DNA of 64,000 nucleotides, taken from CAYSPT01 sp964432985. GTDB lineage: Bacteria; Muiribacteriota; CAYSPT01. The stretch lies in NCBI GenBank assembly GCA_964432985.1, contig CAYSPT010000019.1, positions 1 to 64,000 on the forward strand, written 5' to 3'. Shown here one piece after another: positions 19,893 through 28,243 of this stretch; position 1 is the first letter of the stretch, and the number at the start of each line of letters is the position of its first letter. The position numbers and the translations under genes are program-made. The notes under the pieces are model-generated. The model searched no databases. It saw only the letters and a program-made list of their open reading frames with translations, and was not told where the DNA came from.

Positions 19893-20807
19893 TTACTCAT
19901 CCTCCTCCCGGGTAAGCTCGACGAAGATGTCGTCAAGAGACATGTCTTCCACCTGTACCTTCTTTACATTCTGTTTTTCCAGGCCGGCTGCCATTTCTGG
20001 AGAATAGGCGGTGGTGATAAATGACAAAGCACGGTCTTTGGTGCGGAGATTAAGCACACCTTCAGGAAGTTTCAGCGCAGCAGCCGTTACCGCAGTCTCC
20101 AGCGAAGCCGCATCATCATGGCAGAAGACGGTTATGCGTCGGGTGTTTTCTTTCATGTTCTGCAAGTTCGTCTCCATGGCCAGCGTTCCCGAGGTCAGTA
20201 TTCCCACCCGGTCGGCCACCCGTTCCACCTCGTCTATGAGATGGGTGGAGAAGAAGACGGTCCGGCCTTCTTCACTGATCAGCTCGATGGTTTCTTCGAT
20301 GAATTGCCGGCGTACCACAGAGTCCAGGCCGGCGGTGGGCTCGTCCAGTATCAGCAGACGCGGCCGGTAGGCCAGGGCCAGCAGAAGGCAGAGCTTTCCC
20401 TTCTGCCCCCGTGACATTTTTGAGATCTTTATTTCTGAACGTATCTTCAGCCGTTTGGCCAGATCTGCGGCCAGCTTGCTGTCCCAGTTCTGGTAGAAGG
20501 CGGCGGTGAAGCGAATCATCTCACCGGCGGTCATCCATTCGTAGAGAACCCGGTCCTCGGACACGTAGCCGATATCCTGCATGAGAAATTTTGCATCACG
20601 CACCGGATCAAGTCCCAGCACTTTCACCGATCCGGCCTCCTGGTCCAGCAGCCCCAGGAGAATTTTAATGGTGGTGGTTTTCCCCGAGCCATTCCGTCCC
20701 AAAAAGGCATAGACAGAACCTTCGGGTACCGCCAGGTTGAGTTCTTTCAATACGGCTTCGCCGTTGTAACGCATGTCCAGGGAATCTATTGTAATAACAG
20801 TACTCAT
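19893..20807 (-). CDS. ABC transporter ATP-binding protein (Ytr-type)
   Basis: 304 residues from ATG 20807, chosen because GGGAG lies 5 nt upstream and the ATG overlaps the GntR stop (ATGA); the longer frame has no support. Walker A is G-R-N-G-S-G-K-T-T, the signature loop is M-S-R-G-Q-K-G-K (a variant of LSGGQ), Walker B is L-L-I-L-D-E-P-T, and the switch His is in F-F-S-T-H. The C-terminal extension matches ATPases of ABC-2 exporters. It powers the permease encoded 2 nt downstream. Location and regulator match the ytrA-type operons of Firmicutes and others, which respond to cell-envelope stress; the stimulus here is unknown. Confidence 0.9.
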   Translation of the reverse strand: MSTVITIDSLDMRYNGEAVLKELNLAVPEGSVYAFLGRNGSGKTTTIKILLGLLDQEAGSVKVLGLDPVRDAKFLMQDIGYVSEDRVLYEWMTAGEMIRFTAAFYQNWDSKLAADLAKRLKIRSEIKISKMSRGQKGKLCLLLALAYRPRLLILDEPTAGLDSVVRRQFIEETIELISEEGRTVFFSTHLIDEVERVADRVGILTSGTLAMETNLQNMKENTRRITVFCHDDAASLETAVTAAALKLPEGVLNLRTKDRALSFITTAYSPEMAAGLEKQNVKKVQVEDMSLDDIFVELTREEDE

Positions 20808-21217
20808 TGTTCTCCCGGACCTCCTTTCTTTGACAGTTCTAAAGCGTGTTGTTCGAGCCGTTTCCGCAGCAGGGCCATCACCTGCTCGCCGGTCAGGTCC
20901 AGGTGATACGCTTCCACCAGCAGGCGGTCTACTTTTTCGCCCAGGATCCGGCACCGGTTGTCCACACTCATCACGGGGCCCGCCCCGGTGACGAAACTGC
21001 CCTGACCACGCCGGGACTCTATGACATTCTCTATCTCCAGTTCCCGGTAAGCGTGGATGACGGTATTGGGATTGATCCTGAGCTCCCGGGCCAGACCACG
21101 GATACTGGGAAGGCGGTCTCCGTTTCTAAGGAGTCCCGATGCCACAGCGTGCTTGACCTGGCTGACTATCTGGCTGTATACCGGTTCAGCGGCTGAAGGA
21201 TCTACCTTCAAAAACAT
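20804..21217 (-). CDS. YtrA-type GntR transcription regulator
   Basis: 137 residues. The N-terminal half is a GntR winged helix-turn-helix (A-E-P-V-Y-S-Q-I-V, G-D-R-L-P-S-I-R-G-L-A, I-N-P-N-T-V-I-H-A-Y-R-E-L-E). The C-terminal half is short and helical as in the YtrA subfamily, which represses the ABC exporter operon it heads. AAGGAGG precedes ATG 21217. Its stop overlaps the start of the ATPase gene by four bases, tying regulator and exporter together. Inverted repeats lie just upstream, downstream of a strong promoter, which fits self-repression. Confidence 0.9.
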   Translation of the reverse strand: MFLKVDPSAAEPVYSQIVSQVKHAVASGLLRNGDRLPSIRGLARELRINPNTVIHAYRELEIENVIESRRGQGSFVTGAGPVMSVDNRCRILGEKVDRLLVEAYHLDLTGEQVMALLRKRLEQHALELSKKGGPGEQ

Positions 21218-21233
21218 GCTTTCAACCTCCTTA

Positions 21234-21313
21234 ACTGATATTTCAGTACTGATTCAGTGTTGTAGTTTACTACTGTTCTATTAAACTATAACACCTTCTG
21301 TTTATACTGTCAA
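21234..21313 (-). promoter_or_regulatory. Promoter and operator of the Ytr-like operon
   Basis: Reading leftward, TTGACA (21313-21308) and TATAGT (21290-21285) are separated by exactly 17 nt, a near-consensus sigma-70 promoter. Downstream lie three dyads: GTAGT-TT-ACTAC at 21262-21273, ACTGA-T-TCAGT at 21248-21258 and ACTGA-TATT-TCAGT at 21234-21247. One or more is probably the GntR operator, because they fall between the transcription start and the ribosome site at about 21220-21232. Confidence 0.8.
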
Positions 21314-21370
21314 GCATGTGAACAAAAAAAATATTGAAAGGGAACTTTCTGATCGAAACGGGTGGTCATT

Positions 21371-21400
21371 CAAGGGTGAAACTGCCTTGTTTCACTCTTG
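21371..21400 (+). promoter_or_regulatory. 12-bp inverted repeat before the tubulin-like operon
   Basis: CAAGGGTGAAAC (21371-21382) and GTTTCACTCTTG (21389-21400) pair over 11 of 12 positions, or 12 allowing G-U, around a 6-nt loop. It lies 34 nt before the likely ATG at 21434. It could be an operator or a leader hairpin; no U-tract follows. Confidence 0.6.
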
Positions 21401-21433
21401 CGCACGGGGTTTTCTCATGGTACAGTAGATGAC

Positions 21434-24388
21434 ATGATTTCCGAGCGAATTGTCACGCCTTCTCTGGTAATCGGCCTGGGAAATACCGGGTACCAGGTGT
21501 TGAAACACCTGAGCGACCAGTTTGTGGGCAACGAGGCTTTCAAGCATTGTGTTCCTCCCATGGTGCGCCTGGTCAATATCGACATCGTCCAGCGGGAGGG
21601 CGGTGATTCCGGTGTGCACCAGATCGTGCTCGAACCGTTTTCCGCCGGATGTTGGCAGGAAGCTGGATGTAGGCAGGAAATCGGATGCTCCGAAGAGACC
21701 GGGGGAGAAGATTTCATTGGAAACACCGGCGGGCCGACTTCTTCTGCCGCTGATGATGCAGTCACACCAGGGCCTTCGCCGGTGCAGACCCCATCAATTG
21801 CCGCCTGGCTTCCCGGAGATATCCCCCTTGAAGACATGGTGAACACCCGGCTCGCGGGCCGGATAACGTTGTTCAGAAACTTCGAGCAGATCCTCAGCGA
21901 GCTCACGGGGCACATGACGGAGATCATGCAGAAACGCCATCTCACGGGGGACATCCGACGCACCCCGGACGAAGTCCCGGCCAACGTGTACCTGGTGACC
22001 TCCCTGTGCGGAAAGACAGACAGCGGCATGTTCCTGGACGTCGCCTACATAATCAGGGAGCTGTTCAAACGCCGGGGCAAGAAACAGCCGGAGCTGCAGG
22101 GATACTTCTTCATGGCCCAGGCCTACGAGCAGGCCTCCCCCCTGATGATGGAAGAGTACACCGCCACCATGATGGCTTCCCTGAAAGAGCTCGATTTCTT
22201 CATGGAGAACCTGGAGGATTTCTCGGTCACCTACCGCAAGGGGATTTTCTACATCTCCGACCAGGTGGCGAAACACAAGCCCTTCGATTTCGCCTTTCTT
22301 ATCTCGGCCATCGATATAAGCAATTTGACCACTCTGATCAAGGTGGTGGGCGTGAGCATCTTCCACGCCGTGGCCACCGAGCTGGGGAAGGGGAACCGAT
22401 CCTATTTCTCCACCGTCTCGGCCCAGGCCTTCAAGCCGGTACGCACCGGGCCGTTCAAGGGGCGCTACTCCAACTACAGTTCCCTGGGAGTCTCCTCTTT
22501 CGTGTTCCCGTACCGGCGCGTCATCGAGATGGGGGCCTGCCACTTCGCCGCCGGTGTGACGGAGGAGATTCTCGAGTTTATCAAAACCGACCGGGACCCG
22601 AAGCCCTGGGACCCCTACCTGCGCGATTTTCTCTGGGACAACCACCTGTACGAGGATAACCGGACGCTGCGATTATCCGAAAACCTGATGGGCGGGGCGT
22701 TTCCACGCAAATACAGCCTGGTGAAATACAAGAAAATGGATTCCGAAGACAAGTACAGATCCCTGGTGAAAGAAAAGAAAGACATCGATCTGGTTGCACG
22801 GGCCCTGATCAACGGTATGAAGAAGAACCTGGATATCCAGCAGGAAGCGTTCGCCGCCTCTCTGGACAGCAGCCTGGACGAGATCATGGGCAACGAGGAG
22901 CGGGGAGTGCGGTTTGCCTTGAAGTTCCTGACCCGTCTGTGCACCAGCCTTGAGCAGCTTCTGGAGTCGCAGCGCACCCGGCGGGAGAACGCCAAACGTA
23001 CCTACGCCGTGCAGGCCGGGGAAGCCTCCAGGATCATCAACGATCTGGGATACGAAACGAAGCAGTTCTTCCTCTTCAGAAGTAAAAGCATCATGAACGA
23101 GTTGAGCCAGAACTATATCGAGAGCGTCAACCGGGCCACCATCAGCCAACTGGAAAGTGAGAAAGCCTCCCGCACCAGCGAATTTATCCGCTCGGCGCTG
23201 AAATATATCGGGCAGGCGGTCAACCAGCTGAACCGGATGGAGGATATTCTGACCGGCCGGCTGGAAACCTTTGCCCTGAAAGGTATCCCGGAGAGCCTGG
23301 AGGGGGAACTGTTTCACGAAGAAGAGTCAGACTGGCTGCTGAACGATTCGGTGGTCAGCCTCGACGACATCCGGTCGTTGTACCGCTCCGTGGTCGGAGA
23401 GTTCAAGGGATTCGAAGCGAAGGTAGTCGGTCCAGACGTGCTGGATATGAGCAGAAATTGGCGGCACTTCTGCGAGCACCCCGACGAGCTGGAACAAAAG
23501 ATACTGGACTACGGCCGCACGCTCATGGAAGAGCACGTCACCGGAATGACCATCGAAGCCTTCCTGGAAGAAAAGAAGAAGCGCACCGGCCGCCAGGAGT
23601 TCATGGCGGTGGGGGAAAACCTGGGATACGAGGCCAAGCCGCTGTGGAACATCAACACCAACCTGTACTCGGAAAAGCTGGTGTTCCTGAATTTCCTGGG
23701 AGTGTACGACCTGGAGAACACGCTCATGCTGGAGCACATCGTCTCGTACCTGCCCACCAAGGAATCCCCGCACATCGTTTCCACCAAGGACCCGCACCGT
23801 ATTACGCTGGTGCAGACCGCCCACGGATCTCCTCTTTTTGCCTTGAGAGGAATCACCACCTGGGAGGACATGTACGAAAACACGATTCAGAATAAACCAC
23901 TTCACTGCATTACTGGTGAAGCGTACAATATCAAGTGGGAAAACTACACGTTCCGGCCGCAGTACATCGAAACGGAACAGGTCTTTCTGTATTTTTCCCT
24001 GGCCTGCCTGTTTGGCTTTGTCCAGCCGTTAAGGTGGGAGAATAAAATCCATTATTTCCTGTGTTTCGATGAAGGATTCCGCCGTCAACCGGAACGCATG
24101 CAAGACCTCAACCTGGGCCGAAACAGGATGGAAGCCTTCGAGAGTTTCACCTGCTGCCCCTATGTGAGAAAATGCAAGCACCTGGTGGATAAGCGGATGA
24201 CGCAGCTCGGCTGCCAGCAGGTAATAGCGCAGCTCGAGAAGAACGTGGACAAATTGACCGAACACTCCGGCAAGCTGAAGGACGACAGGTACCGAAAGTT
24301 CCTGGGCCTTGAAGTAAAAGAGCTTGGAAAATTCAAGTCGGGTTTGTCGGAACAGATGAAAAATAACACTGAAGGGCGGCGAGAGTAA
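21434..24388 (+). CDS. Tubulin/FtsZ-like protein with degenerate GTP loop
   Basis: 984 residues from ATG 21434; the paralogue's N-terminus supports this start over TTG 21398, which has no ribosome site. The N-terminal 450 residues match the bacterial tubulin-like family (Pfam Tubulin_2, related to FtsZ-like FtsZl-1 proteins): G-L-G-N-T-G at 14-19, then the signature loop region. That loop reads C192-G-K-T-D-S-G-M199 where the partner reads S-G-G-T-G-S-G-M, so two Gly are replaced by Lys and Asp and GTP binding is doubtful. A low-complexity insertion (about residues 72-130), partly built from an 18-bp tandem DNA repeat, interrupts the early fold. The second half is helical, with conserved blocks shared with the partner (D-W-L-L-N-D-S-V-V). 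It overlaps the next gene by one base and is probably a non-hydrolysing subunit of a heteropolymer; that is inference. Confidence 0.85.
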   Translation: MISERIVTPSLVIGLGNTGYQVLKHLSDQFVGNEAFKHCVPPMVRLVNIDIVQREGGDSGVHQIVLEPFSAGCWQEAGCRQEIGCSEETGGEDFIGNTGGPTSSAADDAVTPGPSPVQTPSIAAWLPGDIPLEDMVNTRLAGRITLFRNFEQILSELTGHMTEIMQKRHLTGDIRRTPDEVPANVYLVTSLCGKTDSGMFLDVAYIIRELFKRRGKKQPELQGYFFMAQAYEQASPLMMEEYTATMMASLKELDFFMENLEDFSVTYRKGIFYISDQVAKHKPFDFAFLISAIDISNLTTLIKVVGVSIFHAVATELGKGNRSYFSTVSAQAFKPVRTGPFKGRYSNYSSLGVSSFVFPYRRVIEMGACHFAAGVTEEILEFIKTDRDPKPWDPYLRDFLWDNHLYEDNRTLRLSENLMGGAFPRKYSLVKYKKMDSEDKYRSLVKEKKDIDLVARALINGMKKNLDIQQEAFAASLDSSLDEIMGNEERGVRFALKFLTRLCTSLEQLLESQRTRRENAKRTYAVQAGEASRIINDLGYETKQFFLFRSKSIMNELSQNYIESVNRATISQLESEKASRTSEFIRSALKYIGQAVNQLNRMEDILTGRLETFALKGIPESLEGELFHEEESDWLLNDSVVSLDDIRSLYRSVVGEFKGFEAKVVGPDVLDMSRNWRHFCEHPDELEQKILDYGRTLMEEHVTGMTIEAFLEEKKKRTGRQEFMAVGENLGYEAKPLWNINTNLYSEKLVFLNFLGVYDLENTLMLEHIVSYLPTKESPHIVSTKDPHRITLVQTAHGSPLFALRGITTWEDMYENTIQNKPLHCITGEAYNIKWENYTFRPQYIETEQVFLYFSLACLFGFVQPLRWENKIHYFLCFDEGFRRQPERMQDLNLGRNRMEAFESFTCCPYVRKCKHLVDKRMTQLGCQQVIAQLEKNVDKLTEHSGKLKDDRYRKFLGLEVKELGKFKSGLSEQMKNNTEGRRE

Positions 24389-27282
24389 TGGCTCAACAGA
24401 TGGCTGCACAGAGAAGAACGATGATACCGGCGCTGGTCGTGGGACTGGGAGGCACCGGGTACCGTGTACTGAAGTATATCAAGGAGAATTTCTTTAAAAG
24501 TGATTCTTTCGGCCACCAGATACCGAGCACCGTGCGATTAATTAGCATAGACACCGATCCCAATGAGGAAGTGGTGCCGGGGGCGGTCAAGCTGGAAGCC
24601 AGGGAGAAAGTCTACGTCACGGTCAAAACCGGGGAGCTGTTGACTAACCTGGAGCAGTACCCTGAAATCAAGAAATGGTTCCCGGCCCACCGGGTGAAGT
24701 TCACCGTGCAGTCGGGCGCCCGTCAGATTCGGGCCCTGGGCCGTCTGGCGCTGTTCAAGAACATCGATACCATCGTGTCGGTCATCCAGGACGCTATCCT
24801 GGAAATAACCCAGAAAAAGCTGCTCAATGTGGCCGACGGCATCGCCCGCACCCCGGACGACGTGCCGGTCAACGTCTTCGTGGTGTCCTCCGTCAGCGGC
24901 GGCACCGGAAGCGGTATGCTGGTGGATATCGGATTCATCATCCGTGAAGTGTGCAGCCGCCTGGGGAAAAAGCAGCCCGAGATGCAGGCGTATTTCTTCC
25001 AACCCGACGCTTTCATCCAGGTGCCGCGCAACCAGATGGACCGGCTCACCGCCAACGGGGCTGCCGCTCTCAAAGAGCTCGATTTCTTCATGGAGAACAT
25101 GGAGAAGTTCAACGTGGTCTACAGGGAGGGCGATTTCTTCATCAGCGATTCGGTCAGCCTGATGAAGCCGTACGACTTCGCCTACCTGGTGTCGGCGGTG
25201 GACATCTCCGAGCAGGCCACTCTGGAGAAGATAACCTGTGAGGGCATATACCACAGTATGGCCACCGAGCTGGCCAGGGATAACAAGTCATACCTGGCCA
25301 ATGTTCCCACCCAGGCGTTCAAGCCCATAATCGGCGGCGAGTTCGCCGGCAAGTACACCAACTACAGCTCCCTGGGGGTTTCGTCGCTGGTCTTTCCCTA
25401 CGAGCGGGTGCTGGAGATGTGCGCCAACCAGTTCGGCATGGAGATAATCGACGAGATCCTGGAAATGAAGAAGGATAAGAGCGATCCGAAGCCCTGGGAG
25501 AAAACCCTCAACGATTTCCTCACCGAGCAGCACCTCTACGACGAGAACAAGGACCTCAAGATCCTGGACCAGTTCAGCACGCTGTCGCAGGCCCGCAAGC
25601 TGACCTTTTCCCAGTATGGAGACGCGGGAGTCAATGAGCTGGGCGATGTGGTCTACAGCGATTTCAAGAGGGCGGAAAAATCCTGGAAAGACCTGATCAA
25701 GTTGATGCAGAAAAACAAGGACCAGATCGATCTCGTTTTCTGCAAGAACCTCACGGATACCCTGGGGGTGATGATGGCGGACGCCGACCAGGGTGTCCGC
25801 TTCGCCCGCAAGTTCCTGGGCCGTCTCAGCGGCCAGATAGAGGAACTGAAGCGGCGGATGCAGAATGAAAAGAAAATCCACGAAAACAAGGAAAAGGTCT
25901 GTTCAGACCGCGCCTCCGTAGCCAATGCCAACATGAAGAAAGAGTGCAAGAAGTTCTTCCTGTTCCGCCGTAAATCCACGGTGATGGAATTTCTGCAGGA
26001 GTACATCGAGTGCGTCAACGCGGCGGGCATCCACGAGATAGAGGCGCAGCGCAGGATCATGACCCTGAAGTTCCTGATCAAAGCCTCCAAACAGATCCGC
26101 CACAACGAAAAAGACCTTCGGGACTTCGAGGATTACCTGGTTCTCCAGGGGGAAAAGTATAGCAAGGGAGGCATTCCCATCCACTTCGCCGGGGACCTTT
26201 TCGAAGAAGGGGAGAGCGACTGGCTGCTGAACGATTCCGTGGTGAACGTCGAGGACATGCGGCGTCTCTACAGCCAGGCGGTGGGAGAAATCCAGAAGTA
26301 CGAGTCGATCATCGTCGGAGCCGACAACCTTAACATGCACGAGAAATGGGGTTTTTACAACGACAACCGGCCTATCTTCGAGGATGCGATACTGAAATTC
26401 GGCCGTCGTCTGTTTACCGAGAAGCTGCAAGGCGTAACCCTGGAGAATTTCCTGGAAGAAAAGGGCCGGGTTACCGGGCAGGACGAGCTCAAGCTCGGCG
26501 GGGAGAACCTGGCCCTGGAATCGAAGCCGATGTGGAACCTGAACCAGAATCTCTACACCGGTTCGGTGGTCTTCATCAACCTGGTGGGGGTCGAGCACAA
26601 GGAAAAGACCCACATCCTGGACCACGTGGAAGGTATCCTGCAGGGTGACAGCAAACCGCAGCTGGTAACCACCGGCGACCCGCACCGCGTCACCCTGGTT
26701 ACCAGTGGGCACGGCGCGCCACTGTTTGCCGTGCGCGGAATATCGGCCTGGGAGCGCGAGTACGATCGCCTCAGAAAGATCGAGTTCCTCCACGCGGTCA
26801 CCGAGCAGGAGTTCGGCATTCAGTGGGACGACTACCCCTTCCGGCCCATCCGAATCGAGATGGCGGAAGGAATCAAGTACTTCTCCCTGGGAAGCGCTCT
26901 GAACTTCATCCAGCAGGTCAAAGTAAAGGACAAAGTGCATTACTACTGTACCGTGGACAATACAGCCCCGGTGGTTCCCGAATCGAAGCAGGACACCTAC
27001 CTGGGCAAGAACCGCATGCAGGCCTTCGAGCACTTCATGAAGACGCAGAGCGTCCGCAAGCTCAAGCACGCCATCGAGAAGGCCCTGGAAGACAAGGGCT
27101 CCTACGGCGAACAGATGGATTTCATCGAATCGGTGCACGTTCAGCTGTCGGCCTACTTCGAGCAGATCACTAACGAGCAGTACCGCAGGTTCCTGGAAGT
27201 TGAGCTCAAGGCGCTGGCAGACGTGAAGAAGGCCATCGCCGAACTCAAGGAGAAGGACGATATCGAGAAGAGCATGATGTAG
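24388..27282 (+). CDS. Tubulin/FtsZ-like GTPase (Tubulin_2 family)
   Basis: 964 residues, paralogue of the upstream gene over its whole length. The nucleotide fold is intact: G-L-G-G-T-G at 19-24 and the tubulin signature S170-G-G-T-G-S-G-M177, the loop that holds the GTP phosphates. The C-terminal 500 residues are mostly helical and include a long charged segment (about 470-570), perhaps coiled coil, and conserved blocks D-W-L-L-N-D-S-V-V and S-L-G-V-S-S near the fold end. Members of this family are thought, from gene context, to polymerise or act in membrane remodelling. The start overlaps the previous stop (TAATG), so the two products are made in a fixed ratio. No membrane helix is present. 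A predicted obligate partner of the degenerate paralogue. Confidence 0.88.
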   Translation: MAQQMAAQRRTMIPALVVGLGGTGYRVLKYIKENFFKSDSFGHQIPSTVRLISIDTDPNEEVVPGAVKLEAREKVYVTVKTGELLTNLEQYPEIKKWFPAHRVKFTVQSGARQIRALGRLALFKNIDTIVSVIQDAILEITQKKLLNVADGIARTPDDVPVNVFVVSSVSGGTGSGMLVDIGFIIREVCSRLGKKQPEMQAYFFQPDAFIQVPRNQMDRLTANGAAALKELDFFMENMEKFNVVYREGDFFISDSVSLMKPYDFAYLVSAVDISEQATLEKITCEGIYHSMATELARDNKSYLANVPTQAFKPIIGGEFAGKYTNYSSLGVSSLVFPYERVLEMCANQFGMEIIDEILEMKKDKSDPKPWEKTLNDFLTEQHLYDENKDLKILDQFSTLSQARKLTFSQYGDAGVNELGDVVYSDFKRAEKSWKDLIKLMQKNKDQIDLVFCKNLTDTLGVMMADADQGVRFARKFLGRLSGQIEELKRRMQNEKKIHENKEKVCSDRASVANANMKKECKKFFLFRRKSTVMEFLQEYIECVNAAGIHEIEAQRRIMTLKFLIKASKQIRHNEKDLRDFEDYLVLQGEKYSKGGIPIHFAGDLFEEGESDWLLNDSVVNVEDMRRLYSQAVGEIQKYESIIVGADNLNMHEKWGFYNDNRPIFEDAILKFGRRLFTEKLQGVTLENFLEEKGRVTGQDELKLGGENLALESKPMWNLNQNLYTGSVVFINLVGVEHKEKTHILDHVEGILQGDSKPQLVTTGDPHRVTLVTSGHGAPLFAVRGISAWEREYDRLRKIEFLHAVTEQEFGIQWDDYPFRPIRIEMAEGIKYFSLGSALNFIQQVKVKDKVHYYCTVDNTAPVVPESKQDTYLGKNRMQAFEHFMKTQSVRKLKHAIEKALEDKGSYGEQMDFIESVHVQLSAYFEQITNEQYRRFLEVELKALADVKKAIAELKEKDDIEKSMM

Positions 27283-27308
27283 GGTAACAATATTGTGACG
27301 GGGCGACC

Positions 27309-27902
27309 CTAACGAAGATTCCATTCTTCAAGCGTGGTGAATCCGTCGCCATCGAACCTGGTCAGGGTCAGCCTGTTCATGGTGATATCGCCTGGTAGGC
27401 GCAACGATTTGGCAATCGCCAGGTACCTCTGATTCATTGATGCAAACCGTTCGGCCTCGAAAGATCCCACCGCGGCGATATGCGGTATCTGGTCACCGGG
27501 TCCGAAATCTCTGGCAACCGCTCCCCCCTTGCGTAAGAGACGGTCCAGGTTGTTGTATAAGGCCAGGAATGAACCACTGCGTTTCACCGTCCAGCAAAAG
27601 GAAAATTGCTCATTTCCCATCCCCCAGAACAGGACCAGGTCATCTAGTGGCAGCGTAATAAGCGTAATCCGGGACGGCATTTCCAGGTGTGAATTCAGTG
27701 ACTCGGCCAGCGACAGTCCGGATAAAGAGGGCAGAGAAAAATAATGGACCGTCAGGTGGGGATTGCTGCAGGCATGGTCTTCACTTCCGGTTAGCGTTTG
27801 GGATAGTTTCCTGGCCGCTGCCCGAAGCTTTGCTTCTGCCTCGGGAGACGGGAATAACACCAGATAATGTTTCGTGACCTCGTCGTCTTGCATTGCTTTC
27901 AT
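27309..27902 (-). CDS. 2H-type phosphoesterase-like protein
   Basis: 197 residues from ATG 27902; ATG 27893 and TTG 27929 are alternatives and no strong ribosome site marks any. Two His motifs typical of the 2H family (2'-5' RNA ligase, cyclic phosphodiesterase) are present: P-H-L-T-V-H and, about 90 residues later, P-H-I-A-A-V. The second lacks the usual Thr/Ser after His-x, so activity is uncertain. Family members act on cyclic or 2'-5' phosphates of RNA or nucleotides. It ends 26 nt from the convergent tubulin-like gene; no functional link is visible. Confidence 0.65.
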   Translation of the reverse strand: MKAMQDDEVTKHYLVLFPSPEAEAKLRAAARKLSQTLTGSEDHACSNPHLTVHYFSLPSLSGLSLAESLNSHLEMPSRITLITLPLDDLVLFWGMGNEQFSFCWTVKRSGSFLALYNNLDRLLRKGGAVARDFGPGDQIPHIAAVGSFEAERFASMNQRYLAIAKSLRLPGDITMNRLTLTRFDGDGFTTLEEWNLR

Positions 27903-27989
27903 CGTATAACAGGCGAAGCTTTGATGCAAGGTGAGCGACCAGGGGGATTATACCAGATCTGATGTACGGGAACAGTATGCCTGTTCATT

Positions 27990-28013
27990 GGTTGTAACAA
28001 ATTTGTTACAACC
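27990..28013. promoter_or_regulatory. Perfect 24-bp palindrome
   Basis: GGTTGTAACAAA followed directly by its exact reverse complement, with no spacer. Such a site is typical of a dimeric repressor operator. It stands alone about 90 nt upstream (on the reverse strand) of the 2H gene start and about 230 nt before the NCS2 permease. The surrounding 27930-28243 holds no convincing gene. Confidence 0.75.
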
Positions 28014-28133
28014 CCACATAACGAACATATATCCGCGCAAGCGCGCGCTGGTTGTTGCCGATAAAACCATACGAAACTCCCGCGAAACAGTCGCCCTAAT
28101 CGGTCGTGCATGCTCCGGCCGAATGATTATCTC

Positions 28134-28173
28134 TTGAATAGAATCCAATGGTGATGCATAATAGTGTTATGCA
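28134..28173 (+). promoter_or_regulatory. Promoter with overlapping dyad before the NCS2 permease
   Basis: TTGAAT (28134-28139) and CATAAT (28157-28162) are 17 nt apart. The -10 lies inside an inverted repeat, TGCATAA (28155-28161) / TTATGCA (28167-28173), which could be a repressor site. The permease ATG is at 28244. Confidence 0.55.
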
Positions 28174-28243
28174 AAGATGATTCCAGGTCCGGAAAAGGGG
28201 TGATCGAAGCCGCTCGTTGGGAGCCCTTGCGGGCGGTTCTTCC

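Noticed and set aside
25903..27324. Reverse-strand frame of 473 codons opposite the second tubulin-like gene
   Set aside because: Antisense shadow; the forward frame carries conserved tubulin motifs throughout.
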